Positions 1 to 7,808 of a stretch of 64,000 nt of DNA are shown piece by piece. This DNA is from Bacteroidales bacterium. GTDB taxonomy: Bacteria > Bacteroidota > Bacteroidia > Bacteroidales > UBA932. Every line of letters begins with the position of its first letter. Position 1 is the stretch's first letter. Below the pieces are notes generated by a model. It was not told where the DNA came from, made no database searches, and saw only the letters and a list, made by a program, of their open reading frames with translations. Location of the stretch: contig JAEEVG010000001.1 in assembly GCA_016290835.1 (NCBI GenBank), forward strand, positions 62,001-126,000. Direction: 5' to 3'. Made by a program: the position numbers and the translations under genes.

Positions 1-389
1 AGTATGAGCACGGGCAGAGCCGCATCGGCAAGACCCTCTGGGATGACGGCGGCCTGGATCTCTACATCGAGAACTCCCCGGTCTTCCACGCCCCCAATGT
101 GACCACGCCGGTACTCATCATGCACAACGACAACGACGGCGCCGTGCCCTGGTACCAGGGTATCGAGTTCTTCATGAGCCTGCGGCGCCTGGGCAAGCCG
201 GCCTGGCTGCTGGAATACAACAACGAAGCCCACAACCTCACGGAACGGCGCAACTGCAAGGACCTCTCCATCCGGCTCCAGCAGTTCTTCGACCACTACC
301 TCCAGGGTGCTCCCGAGCCCGTCTGGATGCAGAGCGGAATTCCGTTCGCAAGAAAGGGCAATTACTTCGCGACGGAGTACGCGGAATAG
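1..389 (+). CDS. Prolyl-oligopeptidase family (S9) peptidase, C-terminal end only
   Basis: The reading frame is open from the window edge (first full codon at base 3) and ends at TAG. The 128 visible residues are the end of an alpha/beta-hydrolase fold. The stretch NDNDGAVP carries the acidic member of the triad and EAHN carries the catalytic histidine, the usual spacing at the end of S9 peptidases that cleave peptides after proline or as dipeptides. The nucleophilic serine would lie upstream of the window. A strong intrinsic terminator follows at 423. The S9 fold is clear; the exact subfamily cannot be told from this fragment. Confidence 0.82.
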   Translation, partial: YEHGQSRIGKTLWDDGGLDLYIENSPVFHAPNVTTPVLIMHNDNDGAVPWYQGIEFFMSLRRLGKPAWLLEYNNEAHNLTERRNCKDLSIRLQQFFDHYLQGAPEPVWMQSGIPFARKGNYFATEYAE

Positions 390-422
390 CCCTCCCGGGC
401 ATCGTATTCACGAAGGTGTCGA

Positions 423-484
423 CACCGAACGCCAGCGCGGCTGCTGTCCGCGCCCCGCTGGCGTTCGGTGATTTCGTTTTTTTT
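423..484 (+). terminator. Intrinsic terminator after the S9 gene
   Basis: A perfect 15-bp stem (423-437 with 456-470, CACCGAACGCCAGCG and its complement) is followed within a few bases by an eight-T run. Confidence 0.9.
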
Positions 485-487
485 CCC

Positions 488-495
488 TATCTTTG
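488..495 (+). promoter_or_regulatory. Bacteroidota -7 promoter element
   Basis: TATCTTTG matches TAnnTTTG and lies about 35 nt before the ATG at 531, directly after the preceding terminator. It likely drives the 531-5567 gene group. Confidence 0.7.
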
Positions 496-530
496 GGAGA
501 CACGAAAGCTGAATAACCGCTATATAGCCT

Positions 531-1232
531 ATGAACACCCACCTGCGTACCCTGTTATTCCTGGCCCTGGCGCTCCTGGTCCCTTCCCGGGCGTCCGCCC
601 AGATGGAAGCCGTCGATCTGGGCTTGTCCGTCAAATGGGCCTCCTGCAACCTGGGCGCCTCCAAACCCAAGGATGCCGGGCATTTCTATGCCTGGGGCGA
701 GACCAAGCCGAAAACCGTCTTCTCCGAGAAAAACTACGGCCTGTACAAGGAAGGTCCGCAGCGGAGCACCGGCAATCTCGCCGCCCTCGAATACCTGCTG
801 ACAAAATATTGCTCGGACAAGAAAACGAGCGATGCGCCCGGCGTCTATGGCAACGTGGACGGCAAGTCCGTCCTGGAGGCGGTGGACGACCCCGCCCGTA
901 AGGAACGGGGCGGAAACTGGCGCATACCCACCAGGGAGGAGATGAAAGAACTCCACGAGAAATGCGACTGGAAATGGACCGAGGTGAGCGGGGTTCCCGG
1001 CTACAAGGTCTCCAGCCGCCGGAACGGGAATAGCATCTTCCTCCCGGCCGCCGGTTACTACCGGGACCAGTACCACTACCGCGTCGGGCTGATGGGTTTC
1101 TATTGGGCGGCCAATCTCGCGGATGATTATCCCACGCGAGCACACTATCTGGGGTTCAGCGAGGAGAAGGTCTTGAGCAGCAGCTGGTGGCTCCGTTTTT
1201 ATGGTTTCAACATCCGTCCGGTCACGCCATAG
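531..1232 (+). CDS. Secreted FISUMP-domain protein
   Basis: A 233-residue protein with a classic signal peptide (hydrophobic 7-18, cleavage near the ASA at 21-23), so it is exported. The rest is a single Fibrobacter succinogenes major paralogous (FISUMP) domain: it opens with VDLGLSVKWASCNLGA, then the FYAWGET block, the WRIPTREEM block, the FLPAAGY block and a C-terminal IRPV. Such domains sit at the C-termini of many Bacteroidales surface lipoproteins; here the domain stands alone. Related domains end the lipoproteins at 41922 and 43448. The next gene begins 9 nt downstream, suggesting co-transcription. Function of the domain is unknown; surface ligand binding is often assumed. Confidence 0.8.
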   Translation: MNTHLRTLLFLALALLVPSRASAQMEAVDLGLSVKWASCNLGASKPKDAGHFYAWGETKPKTVFSEKNYGLYKEGPQRSTGNLAALEYLLTKYCSDKKTSDAPGVYGNVDGKSVLEAVDDPARKERGGNWRIPTREEMKELHEKCDWKWTEVSGVPGYKVSSRRNGNSIFLPAAGYYRDQYHYRVGLMGFYWAANLADDYPTRAHYLGFSEEKVLSSSWWLRFYGFNIRPVTP

Positions 1233-1241
1233 TATCCTGCC

Positions 1242-4200
1242 ATGAGAGCCTTTGCAAGCAAATTACTGGGAGCGGCGCTCGTGTGGGCGCTTCTTCCGAC
1301 CGTCCTCCCGGCCTGGGACGGCGGCTACTGGATCCTGGACCGGCTGGAGTACGACAGCCACCGGGGCTATTATTTCCACCGTTCCTACACAGACGGCAAC
1401 GTCGCCCATATGTATTCCCGCAACGTGCGCAGCGGCGGAACCATCTATGTGGGCGCGGATTCCGGCCTGCCCGACGGGGAGCGGCTCAAGGAGATCAGCT
1501 ACGGATTCACGGAAAACAGCGTGATGGTGGGCAGAAGCCACCGCTCGCGCCTCAGCTGGTCCACGCCTCCCGCCAAGGTCAAGAACGGCGAGGAGCGGAA
1601 GATCACGATGGACGTCTCCCTCGAGTTCCTGGACGAGGGCGACATCAAAGAAAACCTGTATTATTCAGTCAGCCTGTCACGGAATGATCCCCGCGGATTC
1701 GACAACTATCCACACCCCGACATGCGGGACGGCTTCTATGACGGAGATGGTTTCAGGGTTGACAAGAGCACCCCGTCGGTCAAGGGAAAGTCGATCTGGC
1801 CGAAGAGTACTCCGCTGCCGGCCAATCTCAGCCACCCCGGCCACATCGAGATGGAGATCGATATCACTAGCGGCAACAATCCGGCCATCCGATACTACTA
1901 CAAATATGTCCCGGACCTGAAGGAAGTCAGCAACATGGCTTCCGCCACCGCCGGGGAGGACGCGGGAGACGATGACGGGGGCGAGCGGGATTTCGAGATC
2001 CCCTGGATCTTCATCCTCTCGACCATCGGCGTCGTGACCGTGGCCACCCTGATCAACCGCTCCCGCAAGAAGAAAAAGGAGAAGAATGAAGAGGAGGAGG
2101 ACCACAGCACCTTCCGGATGGTCCTCTACAAGAATTTCGGGGACACGCTCGTGTTGGGCGAGCCCGCCCGGATGGTGGGCGCGCGGATCGAGGAGACGAC
2201 TTCGCAGGGCGTCGTCCGCGACCGGCCGGACCTGACCGCGCTGATCTCCATCGTTGCGGTGAGCGGCTGCGCGGCCGTCAACCTCCGCACGGAAGGCCGC
2301 TACCGGGCGGTCGACGTGGCGGCGGACGGCAGCACGCAGGACCAGGCGCAGCTGCGCTTCCTGTTCCAGGGCCCCGGCGGCATGTTCATCAACAACATCT
2401 TCTTCCACGTGGCGGCGACCCCGGTCATCGTCATGGAAGAGTCGATCACCTTTGCGGCCTGCGGGGGTAAGACCCTCACGATGGCGTTCGGTATCAACAA
2501 CCTCATCGGCAAGGTCACCGACGTGCGGGCGGAGGTCGGGACCGAGTGCTCGGAGAATTTCAACGTGGAGCAGCCGGCCGCGGACCGGGAAATCCCCGGC
2601 AAGTACATCATTTCCGTGACGGAGCGCGGCAAGACCAAGCGGGAAGCCGGGGACATCGAGCGCTATGAATGTCACGTCACGGTCCAGCTGGACAGCATGC
2701 TGGAGCCGCTCCGGGCCTCCTTCGTCATCTACCGTCTCCACCTGGGACTCCGGATGGAGATGCGGGCCCTGAAGGGATACCTGGTCCGCTTCGACAGCGG
2801 GTGGAACGAGGAGATCCCGACCATGGACCCGAAGATCCGCAAGAAGTTCGGCGAGAGCAAGGTCACGTTCAAGCTCATCGTCGAGGACGAGGAGAAGGGC
2901 GTCGCCGCCAGCGTATTCCCCGACTCCGAGCCCGTCTTCACCTTTGAGGACATCCCGGAGGAAAGCCTTCTCTTCGTCGACAAGAACGGCAAACGGGTCC
3001 AGAATCCGTGCAAGTTGATGCAGTTCAAGTACGCGTTCCGGGGGGCGTATGACGACAACACCGTCTGGGGCGTCATCTACTCCACCGCCGCCGGTCTCTT
3101 TCCGCCGAACCGGGCCAAGGCCCGGGTCACCCTCCGCGTCACCTGGCGCGGAAAGACCTACGAAGACAGCATCGAAGTGCCGATCATCTCCCAGCCCTAT
3201 GTGGACATCACCGATAACCGGAAATACAGCAACTGGCTGAACGAGAACCAGAAACGCTTCGAGAAGCTTCAGGAGATCAAGCGCAAGATCGAGATCAACC
3301 CGGCCTTCCGGGATCTGTTCCCGTTCTACTACAAGGTGTACGCGATGGTGGAGGGGTTCCATCCCGATTTCGGCGTGTACGAGCCGGACTACGAACGCAT
3401 CATGAAGGTGTACGAGGAGTACGTCTCCGGCAAGATCGGCCACTATTTCGCGAACGAAACCGCCTGGCATACCGGCCTGTCGCAGGCCGACGAGAATTTC
3501 AACGCCTTCATGGCGACCTATGGCTCCATGCGGAAAAGATGGCCCGTCATCGGTCTGCGCATCGCGCTCGGCATCTTCACGGTGGGCTCCTCCGAGCTCG
3601 TGTTCACCCCGTTCGATGCGCTGGTCAAGATGCAGGAACAGGTCAATGCGGGAGAGGACGACGGCCTGAAGTGCTTCGCGATGGCCAGCGGGGAAGTCAT
3701 CTTCTGGGAAGGAGTCTTCTACCTGGGCGGGGAAGCGCTCAAGTGGGCCAAGGGCAAACTCGACGAGGCCGGCATCACCGAAGCGGCCAAGACCTACTTC
3801 ACGAAGCTCAAGGATTACATCCTGAGCAACAAGCGGGTGAAGGAAACCCTGGACGATATCGGCCAGCGGGTGAAGGATACGCTGAACGACTTCAAGAAGC
3901 TGAAGGAACAGTTCCAACAGTGGAAAGAGGGCCGGGAGGCGGGCAAGCGGCTGGCCGAGAACAGCGGTTACAATACGGCTAATCTCGGAAGCAAGGTCGA
4001 GGAAGCCGGACAGAAGGCCATCAATTCCAGGACCACGGCCCGCGCCAACGCCAACAAGGCCATCCGCGCCACCCGCCAGAAGGGCGATGCGGTCTTCAAG
4101 CAGACCTCGCACGTTGCCGAAGAGAGCGCCAAGGTGGCCCGCAAGGATGCGCAGAAGATCGTCGACCACTTCAAGGAGGTCATGAACAATCCTACGGCGA

Positions 4201-5135
4201 CCGAAGAGGAAATCCGTCGCGCCACCCTTGCGCTCCAGGGCAACAAGCACGCGCAGAACATCCTCCGGAACAGCCAATCGGATATGCTGCGGGCCAATTT
4301 CAATGCCCAAATGCAGGAGATCTACAAGGAGGCGGACGAGCTCACCATCAAGAAGCTCTCCGAGCGGCTGGGCATCCCGGAGAAGGATATCAAGCCGTGG
4401 AACGGCGCCTCGGGCAACGACGCCGTCGAACTCCGGCTCGGGAAGAAGATCGCCGCCGACCGGGATGTCACTTACCAATACCGGGATGCGAACGGAGATT
4501 GGTGGGACATCCGGGAGGATATCATGGAGGAATGCTATGCGGAAGCCTTCTTCGAGAAGCACTACAAGTTCCTGCCGGAAGACTCGAAGGAAGTGCTCAA
4601 GGAGCTGCGGAAGTATGACCAGGCCGTGGTGAACGGCGAGACGGGACTCGAGTCCTACGGCAAGGATCTCGAACGCATCATCAGCAAGGCCCGGCAGACG
4701 GAGAAGCTCCTGGATCCGCAGCGGGTTTCCAGGACCTTCAAGCACAAATGCGAAGGGTTCATCAGCCAGGGCAAGTCCTGTCACCAGCAGGCGGCCCAGC
4801 TGGAGGCCCTGGGTATGTACGACGAGGCCATGCGCGTCCGGGGTTACGGCGAAGCGCTGGTGGAGGAAGGTATACGGCAGAATACCAAGCAGTTCAAGCG
4901 CATCCTGGATCCGCGCATCCAGGTGCTGAACGTCAAGGGCGTCCAGCAGGATTACAGCCTCCTCTACGAGAAGGTCAGCATCCTGGAGAGCCTCGGGAAT
5001 CCGCCGCCCAAGGACGCGCTCCCGATTACCCTCGAGGAGGCCCGCGTCATCCTGCACGATCAGTACGGCACCACCATCGAGGAGGTTATCGACGAGTGTG
5101 CCGCCGCTATCATCAAAGTCAACGAAGGCCTGTAA
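1242..5135 (+). CDS. Large membrane-anchored protein of unknown function
   Basis: A 1297-residue protein I do not recognise. Residues 1-24 form a signal peptide. About 230 residues then lead to one transmembrane helix at roughly 252-271, followed by a lysine-rich stop-transfer and an acidic run. Residues of about 290-670 look beta-rich, as in repeated immunoglobulin-like domains. Residues of about 850-1060 are charged, alanine-rich helices with coiled-coil character, and near 1070-1085 there is a conserved-looking block with the motif ADRDVTY. If the signal peptide is cleaved, the larger C-terminal part lies in the cytoplasm. The zinc-ribbon gene starts 12 nt downstream. The long C-terminal helical region followed by a distinct end domain recalls polymorphic toxins, but no catalytic motif can be assigned. 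Confidence 0.8.
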   Translation: MRAFASKLLGAALVWALLPTVLPAWDGGYWILDRLEYDSHRGYYFHRSYTDGNVAHMYSRNVRSGGTIYVGADSGLPDGERLKEISYGFTENSVMVGRSHRSRLSWSTPPAKVKNGEERKITMDVSLEFLDEGDIKENLYYSVSLSRNDPRGFDNYPHPDMRDGFYDGDGFRVDKSTPSVKGKSIWPKSTPLPANLSHPGHIEMEIDITSGNNPAIRYYYKYVPDLKEVSNMASATAGEDAGDDDGGERDFEIPWIFILSTIGVVTVATLINRSRKKKKEKNEEEEDHSTFRMVLYKNFGDTLVLGEPARMVGARIEETTSQGVVRDRPDLTALISIVAVSGCAAVNLRTEGRYRAVDVAADGSTQDQAQLRFLFQGPGGMFINNIFFHVAATPVIVMEESITFAACGGKTLTMAFGINNLIGKVTDVRAEVGTECSENFNVEQPAADREIPGKYIISVTERGKTKREAGDIERYECHVTVQLDSMLEPLRASFVIYRLHLGLRMEMRALKGYLVRFDSGWNEEIPTMDPKIRKKFGESKVTFKLIVEDEEKGVAASVFPDSEPVFTFEDIPEESLLFVDKNGKRVQNPCKLMQFKYAFRGAYDDNTVWGVIYSTAAGLFPPNRAKARVTLRVTWRGKTYEDSIEVPIISQPYVDITDNRKYSNWLNENQKRFEKLQEIKRKIEINPAFRDLFPFYYKVYAMVEGFHPDFGVYEPDYERIMKVYEEYVSGKIGHYFANETAWHTGLSQADENFNAFMATYGSMRKRWPVIGLRIALGIFTVGSSELVFTPFDALVKMQEQVNAGEDDGLKCFAMASGEVIFWEGVFYLGGEALKWAKGKLDEAGITEAAKTYFTKLKDYILSNKRVKETLDDIGQRVKDTLNDFKKLKEQFQQWKEGREAGKRLAENSGYNTANLGSKVEEAGQKAINSRTTARANANKAIRATRQKGDAVFKQTSHVAEESAKVARKDAQKIVDHFKEVMNNPTATEEEIRRATLALQGNKHAQNILRNSQSDMLRANFNAQMQEIYKEADELTIKKLSERLGIPEKDIKPWNGASGNDAVELRLGKKIAADRDVTYQYRDANGDWWDIREDIMEECYAEAFFEKHYKFLPEDSKEVLKELRKYDQAVVNGETGLESYGKDLERIISKARQTEKLLDPQRVSRTFKHKCEGFISQGKSCHQQAAQLEALGMYDEAMRVRGYGEALVEEGIRQNTKQFKRILDPRIQVLNVKGVQQDYSLLYEKVSILESLGNPPPKDALPITLEEARVILHDQYGTTIEEVIDECAAAIIKVNEGL

Positions 5136-5147
5136 AAGAGTATTGCC

Positions 5148-5567
5148 ATGAACTATTGTACCAGATGCGGAGCCCCGCTGACCCCCGATACGAAATTCTG
5201 TACCCGCTGCGGCCAGCCCGTACAGGCCGCCCCTCCCGCAGCCCCCGTGCCCCCCGTGCGTCCCGCGGCTCCTGCGGCAGCCGCGGCGGCCGTGCCGCAG
5301 CCGGCCCTGGACGGCCTCTGGGCGGGCAGCGCTCCCGGGGAGATGGTCCTGAGGAGCTGGACTGTCCCGAATGTGACGCCCCAGGCGGCCACTGGCAAAC
5401 GGTCTGTGTCCGTCCCGAAAATACAGCAGCGTCCGAAGAAGCAGCAGGCGGCCCCTGCGAAGCAGGAAAAGCCGGCGAAGAAGAAGCGCCGCGGCCGCTT
5501 CATCCTGTACCTGATCCTCTTCCTGGTTGCCTGCTACTTCATCGGCAAGTACAACCTCCTGGGATAG
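5148..5567 (+). CDS. Zinc-ribbon protein with C-terminal membrane anchor
   Basis: A 139-residue protein. It begins with a treble-clef type zinc ribbon: Cys4-x2-Cys7 and Cys18-x2-Cys21. A proline/alanine-rich linker follows (about 27-55), then a basic stretch (PKKQQ...KKKRRGR), and one transmembrane helix occupies about 117-134 at the very C-terminus. The ribbon is therefore probably cytoplasmic and tail-anchored. It lies 12 nt after the 1297-residue gene and is probably translated from the same message, so the two may form one membrane complex. No enzymatic function is suggested by the sequence. Confidence 0.8.
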   Translation: MNYCTRCGAPLTPDTKFCTRCGQPVQAAPPAAPVPPVRPAAPAAAAAAVPQPALDGLWAGSAPGEMVLRSWTVPNVTPQAATGKRSVSVPKIQQRPKKQQAAPAKQEKPAKKKRRGRFILYLILFLVACYFIGKYNLLG

Positions 5568-5570
5568 GCG

Positions 5571-6254
5571 TCAGAACAGCCCTTTGACCAGGAACCAGAG
5601 CACCGGGACGAGCAGGGCGGGGATGTAGTTGAGGGTCTTGCAGTCCTTGAGTTTCAGCAGCGACAGGCCCGAGGAGATGATCAGCAGGCCGCCCACGATG
5701 GCCATTTCGTTCACCATCGTGCCCTGGAGCAGCGGGGAGTTGGCCGCGAACTTGCCGGCCAGGAAGAAGAGTCCCTGCCAGCAGAAGAGGACGGGCGCCG
5801 CGAAGATGATGCCGATGCCGTAGGTGGTTGCGAAGACCGTCGAGGTCACGAGGTCGAGCGTGGCGTTGGTGTAGAGGAAGGTGTTGTCGCCGGTGGTCGC
5901 GCTGAGGATGGGGCCGACGATGCTGAAGGTCCCCACGCAGAAAAGCAGGCAGGCGGTGATGAGCCCGTTGGCGAGCCCCTCGCCGCCCCGCTTTGCGATC
6001 AGGCGTTTGGTACGGCCGTCGAGGTCGAGCGCCGTGCCGGCGATGCCGCCCAGCGCGATGCTGATGATGAAGAGCACCGGGAATTCGCTCTTGGGCATAT
6101 TCTGCACGAAGGTGTTGGCGCCGAGCGCCAGCGAAGCGAGTCCCATCGCATTGTAGAGGACATTCTGGTATTTCTCCCCGAGACCTTTCTTGAGGAGGCT
6201 CCCCACCACGGAGCCGACGATAATACACCCGGTGTTGACGATCGTTCCTAACAT
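5571..6254 (-). CDS. DUF554 family membrane protein (YqgA/YdfK-like)
   Basis: A 227-residue polytopic membrane protein with about six hydrophobic segments. It begins MLGTIVNTGCIIVGSVVGSL, and the GLGEKYQ and TMVNEMAIVGGLLI blocks are typical of the DUF554 family, whose transport role is unproven. Its stop lies only 3 nt from that of the convergent zinc-ribbon gene. A TATATTTG promoter element sits 8 nt before the ATG, implying an almost leaderless message. Confidence 0.88.
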   Translation of the reverse strand: MLGTIVNTGCIIVGSVVGSLLKKGLGEKYQNVLYNAMGLASLALGANTFVQNMPKSEFPVLFIISIALGGIAGTALDLDGRTKRLIAKRGGEGLANGLITACLLFCVGTFSIVGPILSATTGDNTFLYTNATLDLVTSTVFATTYGIGIIFAAPVLFCWQGLFFLAGKFAANSPLLQGTMVNEMAIVGGLLIISSGLSLLKLKDCKTLNYIPALLVPVLWFLVKGLF

Positions 6255-6262
6255 AACACCCG

Positions 6263-6270
6263 CAAATATA
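6263..6270 (-). promoter_or_regulatory. -7 promoter element for the DUF554 gene
   Basis: TATATTTG on the minus strand, 8 nt upstream of the start codon at 6254. Confidence 0.7.
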
Positions 6271-6272
6271 GT

Positions 6273-6316
6273 AAAAAAAACCAGGAGCGATTGCCGTGGT
6301 GGGATAGCCGTCCTGT
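6273..6316 (-). terminator. Probable terminator after the creD/micro-ORF unit
   Basis: Read on the minus strand, an imperfect hairpin (outer stem CAGGA/TCCTG, inner pairing around CGGC/GCCG) is followed by an eight-T run. It ends the creD unit just before the DUF554 promoter. Confidence 0.5.
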
Positions 6317-6415
6317 CTACTTGAGTTCCCGCAGGCGGTCGGCGATGCCGCCGATGAGGCCGGTCCAGGCCACGACGACCAGGAGTTTCTCGATGAAGGT
6401 TCTTTCGTTATTCAT
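6317..6415 (-). CDS. 32-residue membrane micro-protein overlapping the creD stop
   Basis: The start codon overlaps the end of creD in the arrangement ATGAATAA, so the two frames share 8 nt and translation is probably coupled. The product has an acidic/polar start (MNNERTF), a hydrophobic run of about 14 residues (LLVVVAWTGLIGG) and a basic end (DRLRELK). This is enough for one short membrane helix or an amphipathic helix. It is followed directly by a candidate terminator. No family is recognised. The overlap with creD and the sensible amphipathic pattern argue that it is real, but a chance frame cannot be excluded. Confidence 0.5.
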   Translation of the reverse strand: MNNERTFIEKLLVVVAWTGLIGGIADRLRELK

Positions 6416-7679
6416 TTTCTTGTTGGATTGGGGTTTCTTCCTTAGGAGCGGGTTTGACGGTGGGACGGAGGTCCCGGGTGAAGTACATGATGCCGACGAG
6501 GAGGATGAAGAGTATCAGGGTGCCGGCGACGAGGGCGTAGGTCTCCATCTGCAGCAGGATGTAACAGACGACGTAGGCGATGGCGATCAGGGCGCCGAGC
6601 AGCCAGGCTTTCTTGTCTTTGAGGATGCCGCGGAAGTAGAGCGTGAGGGCGGCGGTGGTCATCCCGGCGGCAAGCAAGTAAGCCAGCCAGAAGGCCATCA
6701 ACTCCGAGAAGGAGAGCAGCAGGGCATAGAACAGCACCAGCGAGAGGCCGATGACCGCGTACTGGATGATGTGGATGCTCTTTTTGCCGACGAGTTCGAC
6801 GGCAAGTCCGGCCACGAAGACGAGCAGGATGATCAGGATGCCGTATTTGGCCGAGCGGGTGGTCTGCTGGTATTGGGATACGCCCTGCAGCAGTTTGACG
6901 CCGAACTTGGTCTCCTGGGGTTTCCCGCGGTTGATGGCGGACACCACCCAGCGGGCCGAAGAGCCGTCCTCGCCGATTTCCCGTTCGGCGGGCAGGAAGT
7001 CCCCTTCGAACGAGGGATTGCCGCAGTCGGTGCGCAGCGTGACCTCGGTGACCTGGCCGAAGGGCTGGAAATAAATGGCTTCCGAGCCGCGGGCGCGGAA
7101 ACGGATTTCAAAGGGAATCTCCCGGCCGGAACCGAAGCTGGCCGGATCCAGCTTGATCTCCGTCCGGATGGCCTGGATCCCGCCCTCCGTCACAGAATAG
7201 TCGCGCCCGCCGATGGACAGGTTGACAGCGCCTTCTATGCCCCGCAGGTCATACAGCCCGAGGGAGAATTCCGTCTTCAGCTGGAAATCCCGGCAGTTCT
7301 CCGGCAGCAGGAACGTCCCGCTGGCGACGATGTCGGCGGTATAGACTTTCACTTCATAGATGGCGCGGTGCAGATCCTGCGTCGCGGCGTCCACTTCGTA
7401 TGAGAGCTTCTCGGGGTAGATGGACAGGGTCTCGTGCAGGGTCTTTTTCTCGTCTTTTTTCTCTTGTTCGGTGCGTTCCCGGTAAAAGATGAGTTCCGGA
7501 CCGGACAGGGTTTGCTGCAGGGCCCAGCTGCGGGCCACTTCGGCCCGGCTGCTGTCCGCGTTGTCCTGCCGTTCGCGGATCAGGGATTTAATCATTCCGA
7601 GGGGAATCAGGAGGAGGAGGGTGATCAGGACCATCAGCGCAAGCTTCCAGATCAGGTTGTCGAGGTTTACTTTTTCCAT
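6408..7679 (-). CDS. creD: CreD-family inner-membrane protein
   Basis: 423 residues from the chosen ATG. A longer in-frame start exists upstream but would add residues unlike the family, whose members begin just before the first membrane helix. One helix lies near residues 12-30, then a large extracytoplasmic domain (about 40-280), then a cluster of about five helices at the C-terminus. This is the CreD/Cet (PF06123) layout. In E. coli creD belongs to the CreBC regulon and affects envelope integrity and colicin tolerance; no creBC genes are visible here. A micro-ORF overlaps its 3' end. An imperfect inverted repeat (7684-7757) lies between it and the divergent TIR gene. Confidence 0.85.
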   Translation of the reverse strand: MEKVNLDNLIWKLALMVLITLLLLIPLGMIKSLIRERQDNADSSRAEVARSWALQQTLSGPELIFYRERTEQEKKDEKKTLHETLSIYPEKLSYEVDAATQDLHRAIYEVKVYTADIVASGTFLLPENCRDFQLKTEFSLGLYDLRGIEGAVNLSIGGRDYSVTEGGIQAIRTEIKLDPASFGSGREIPFEIRFRARGSEAIYFQPFGQVTEVTLRTDCGNPSFEGDFLPAEREIGEDGSSARWVVSAINRGKPQETKFGVKLLQGVSQYQQTTRSAKYGILIILLVFVAGLAVELVGKKSIHIIQYAVIGLSLVLFYALLLSFSELMAFWLAYLLAAGMTTAALTLYFRGILKDKKAWLLGALIAIAYVVCYILLQMETYALVAGTLILFILLVGIMYFTRDLRPTVKPAPKEETPIQQENE

Positions 7680-7683
7680 AATG

Positions 7684-7757
7684 TTGTGTGTAAATTTTAC
7701 GCAAAGAAAAGCAGAATAATCGACTCCTCCAAACATTTTGCGTAAAAATCACACAAA
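7684..7757. repeat. Long imperfect inverted repeat between creD and the TIR gene
   Basis: Two arms of about 21 bp (7684-7705 and 7736-7757) share the core TTTTACGCAAA and its complement, plus outer TTGTGTG, separated by 30 nt. They lie between divergent genes and could be an operator pair or the stem of a small mobile element. Confidence 0.6.
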
Positions 7758-7792
7758 AAATGAAAAGAATAGGACTTTCGCCCAAAGATGCG

Positions 7793-7800
7793 TATCTTTG
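7793..7800 (+). promoter_or_regulatory. -7 promoter element for the TIR gene
   Basis: TATCTTTG. It overlaps an upstream ATG (7788) of the same frame, so that ATG cannot be in the transcript and the real start must be at 7803 or 7809. Confidence 0.72.
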
Positions 7801-7808
7801 TAATGACT

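Noticed and set aside
1677..5057. Long minus-strand frame of about 1100 codons opposite the 1297-residue gene
   Set aside because: Composition is that of the complement of a GC-rich gene (Leu/Val/Asp/His/Arg excess); no signal, domain or promoter.
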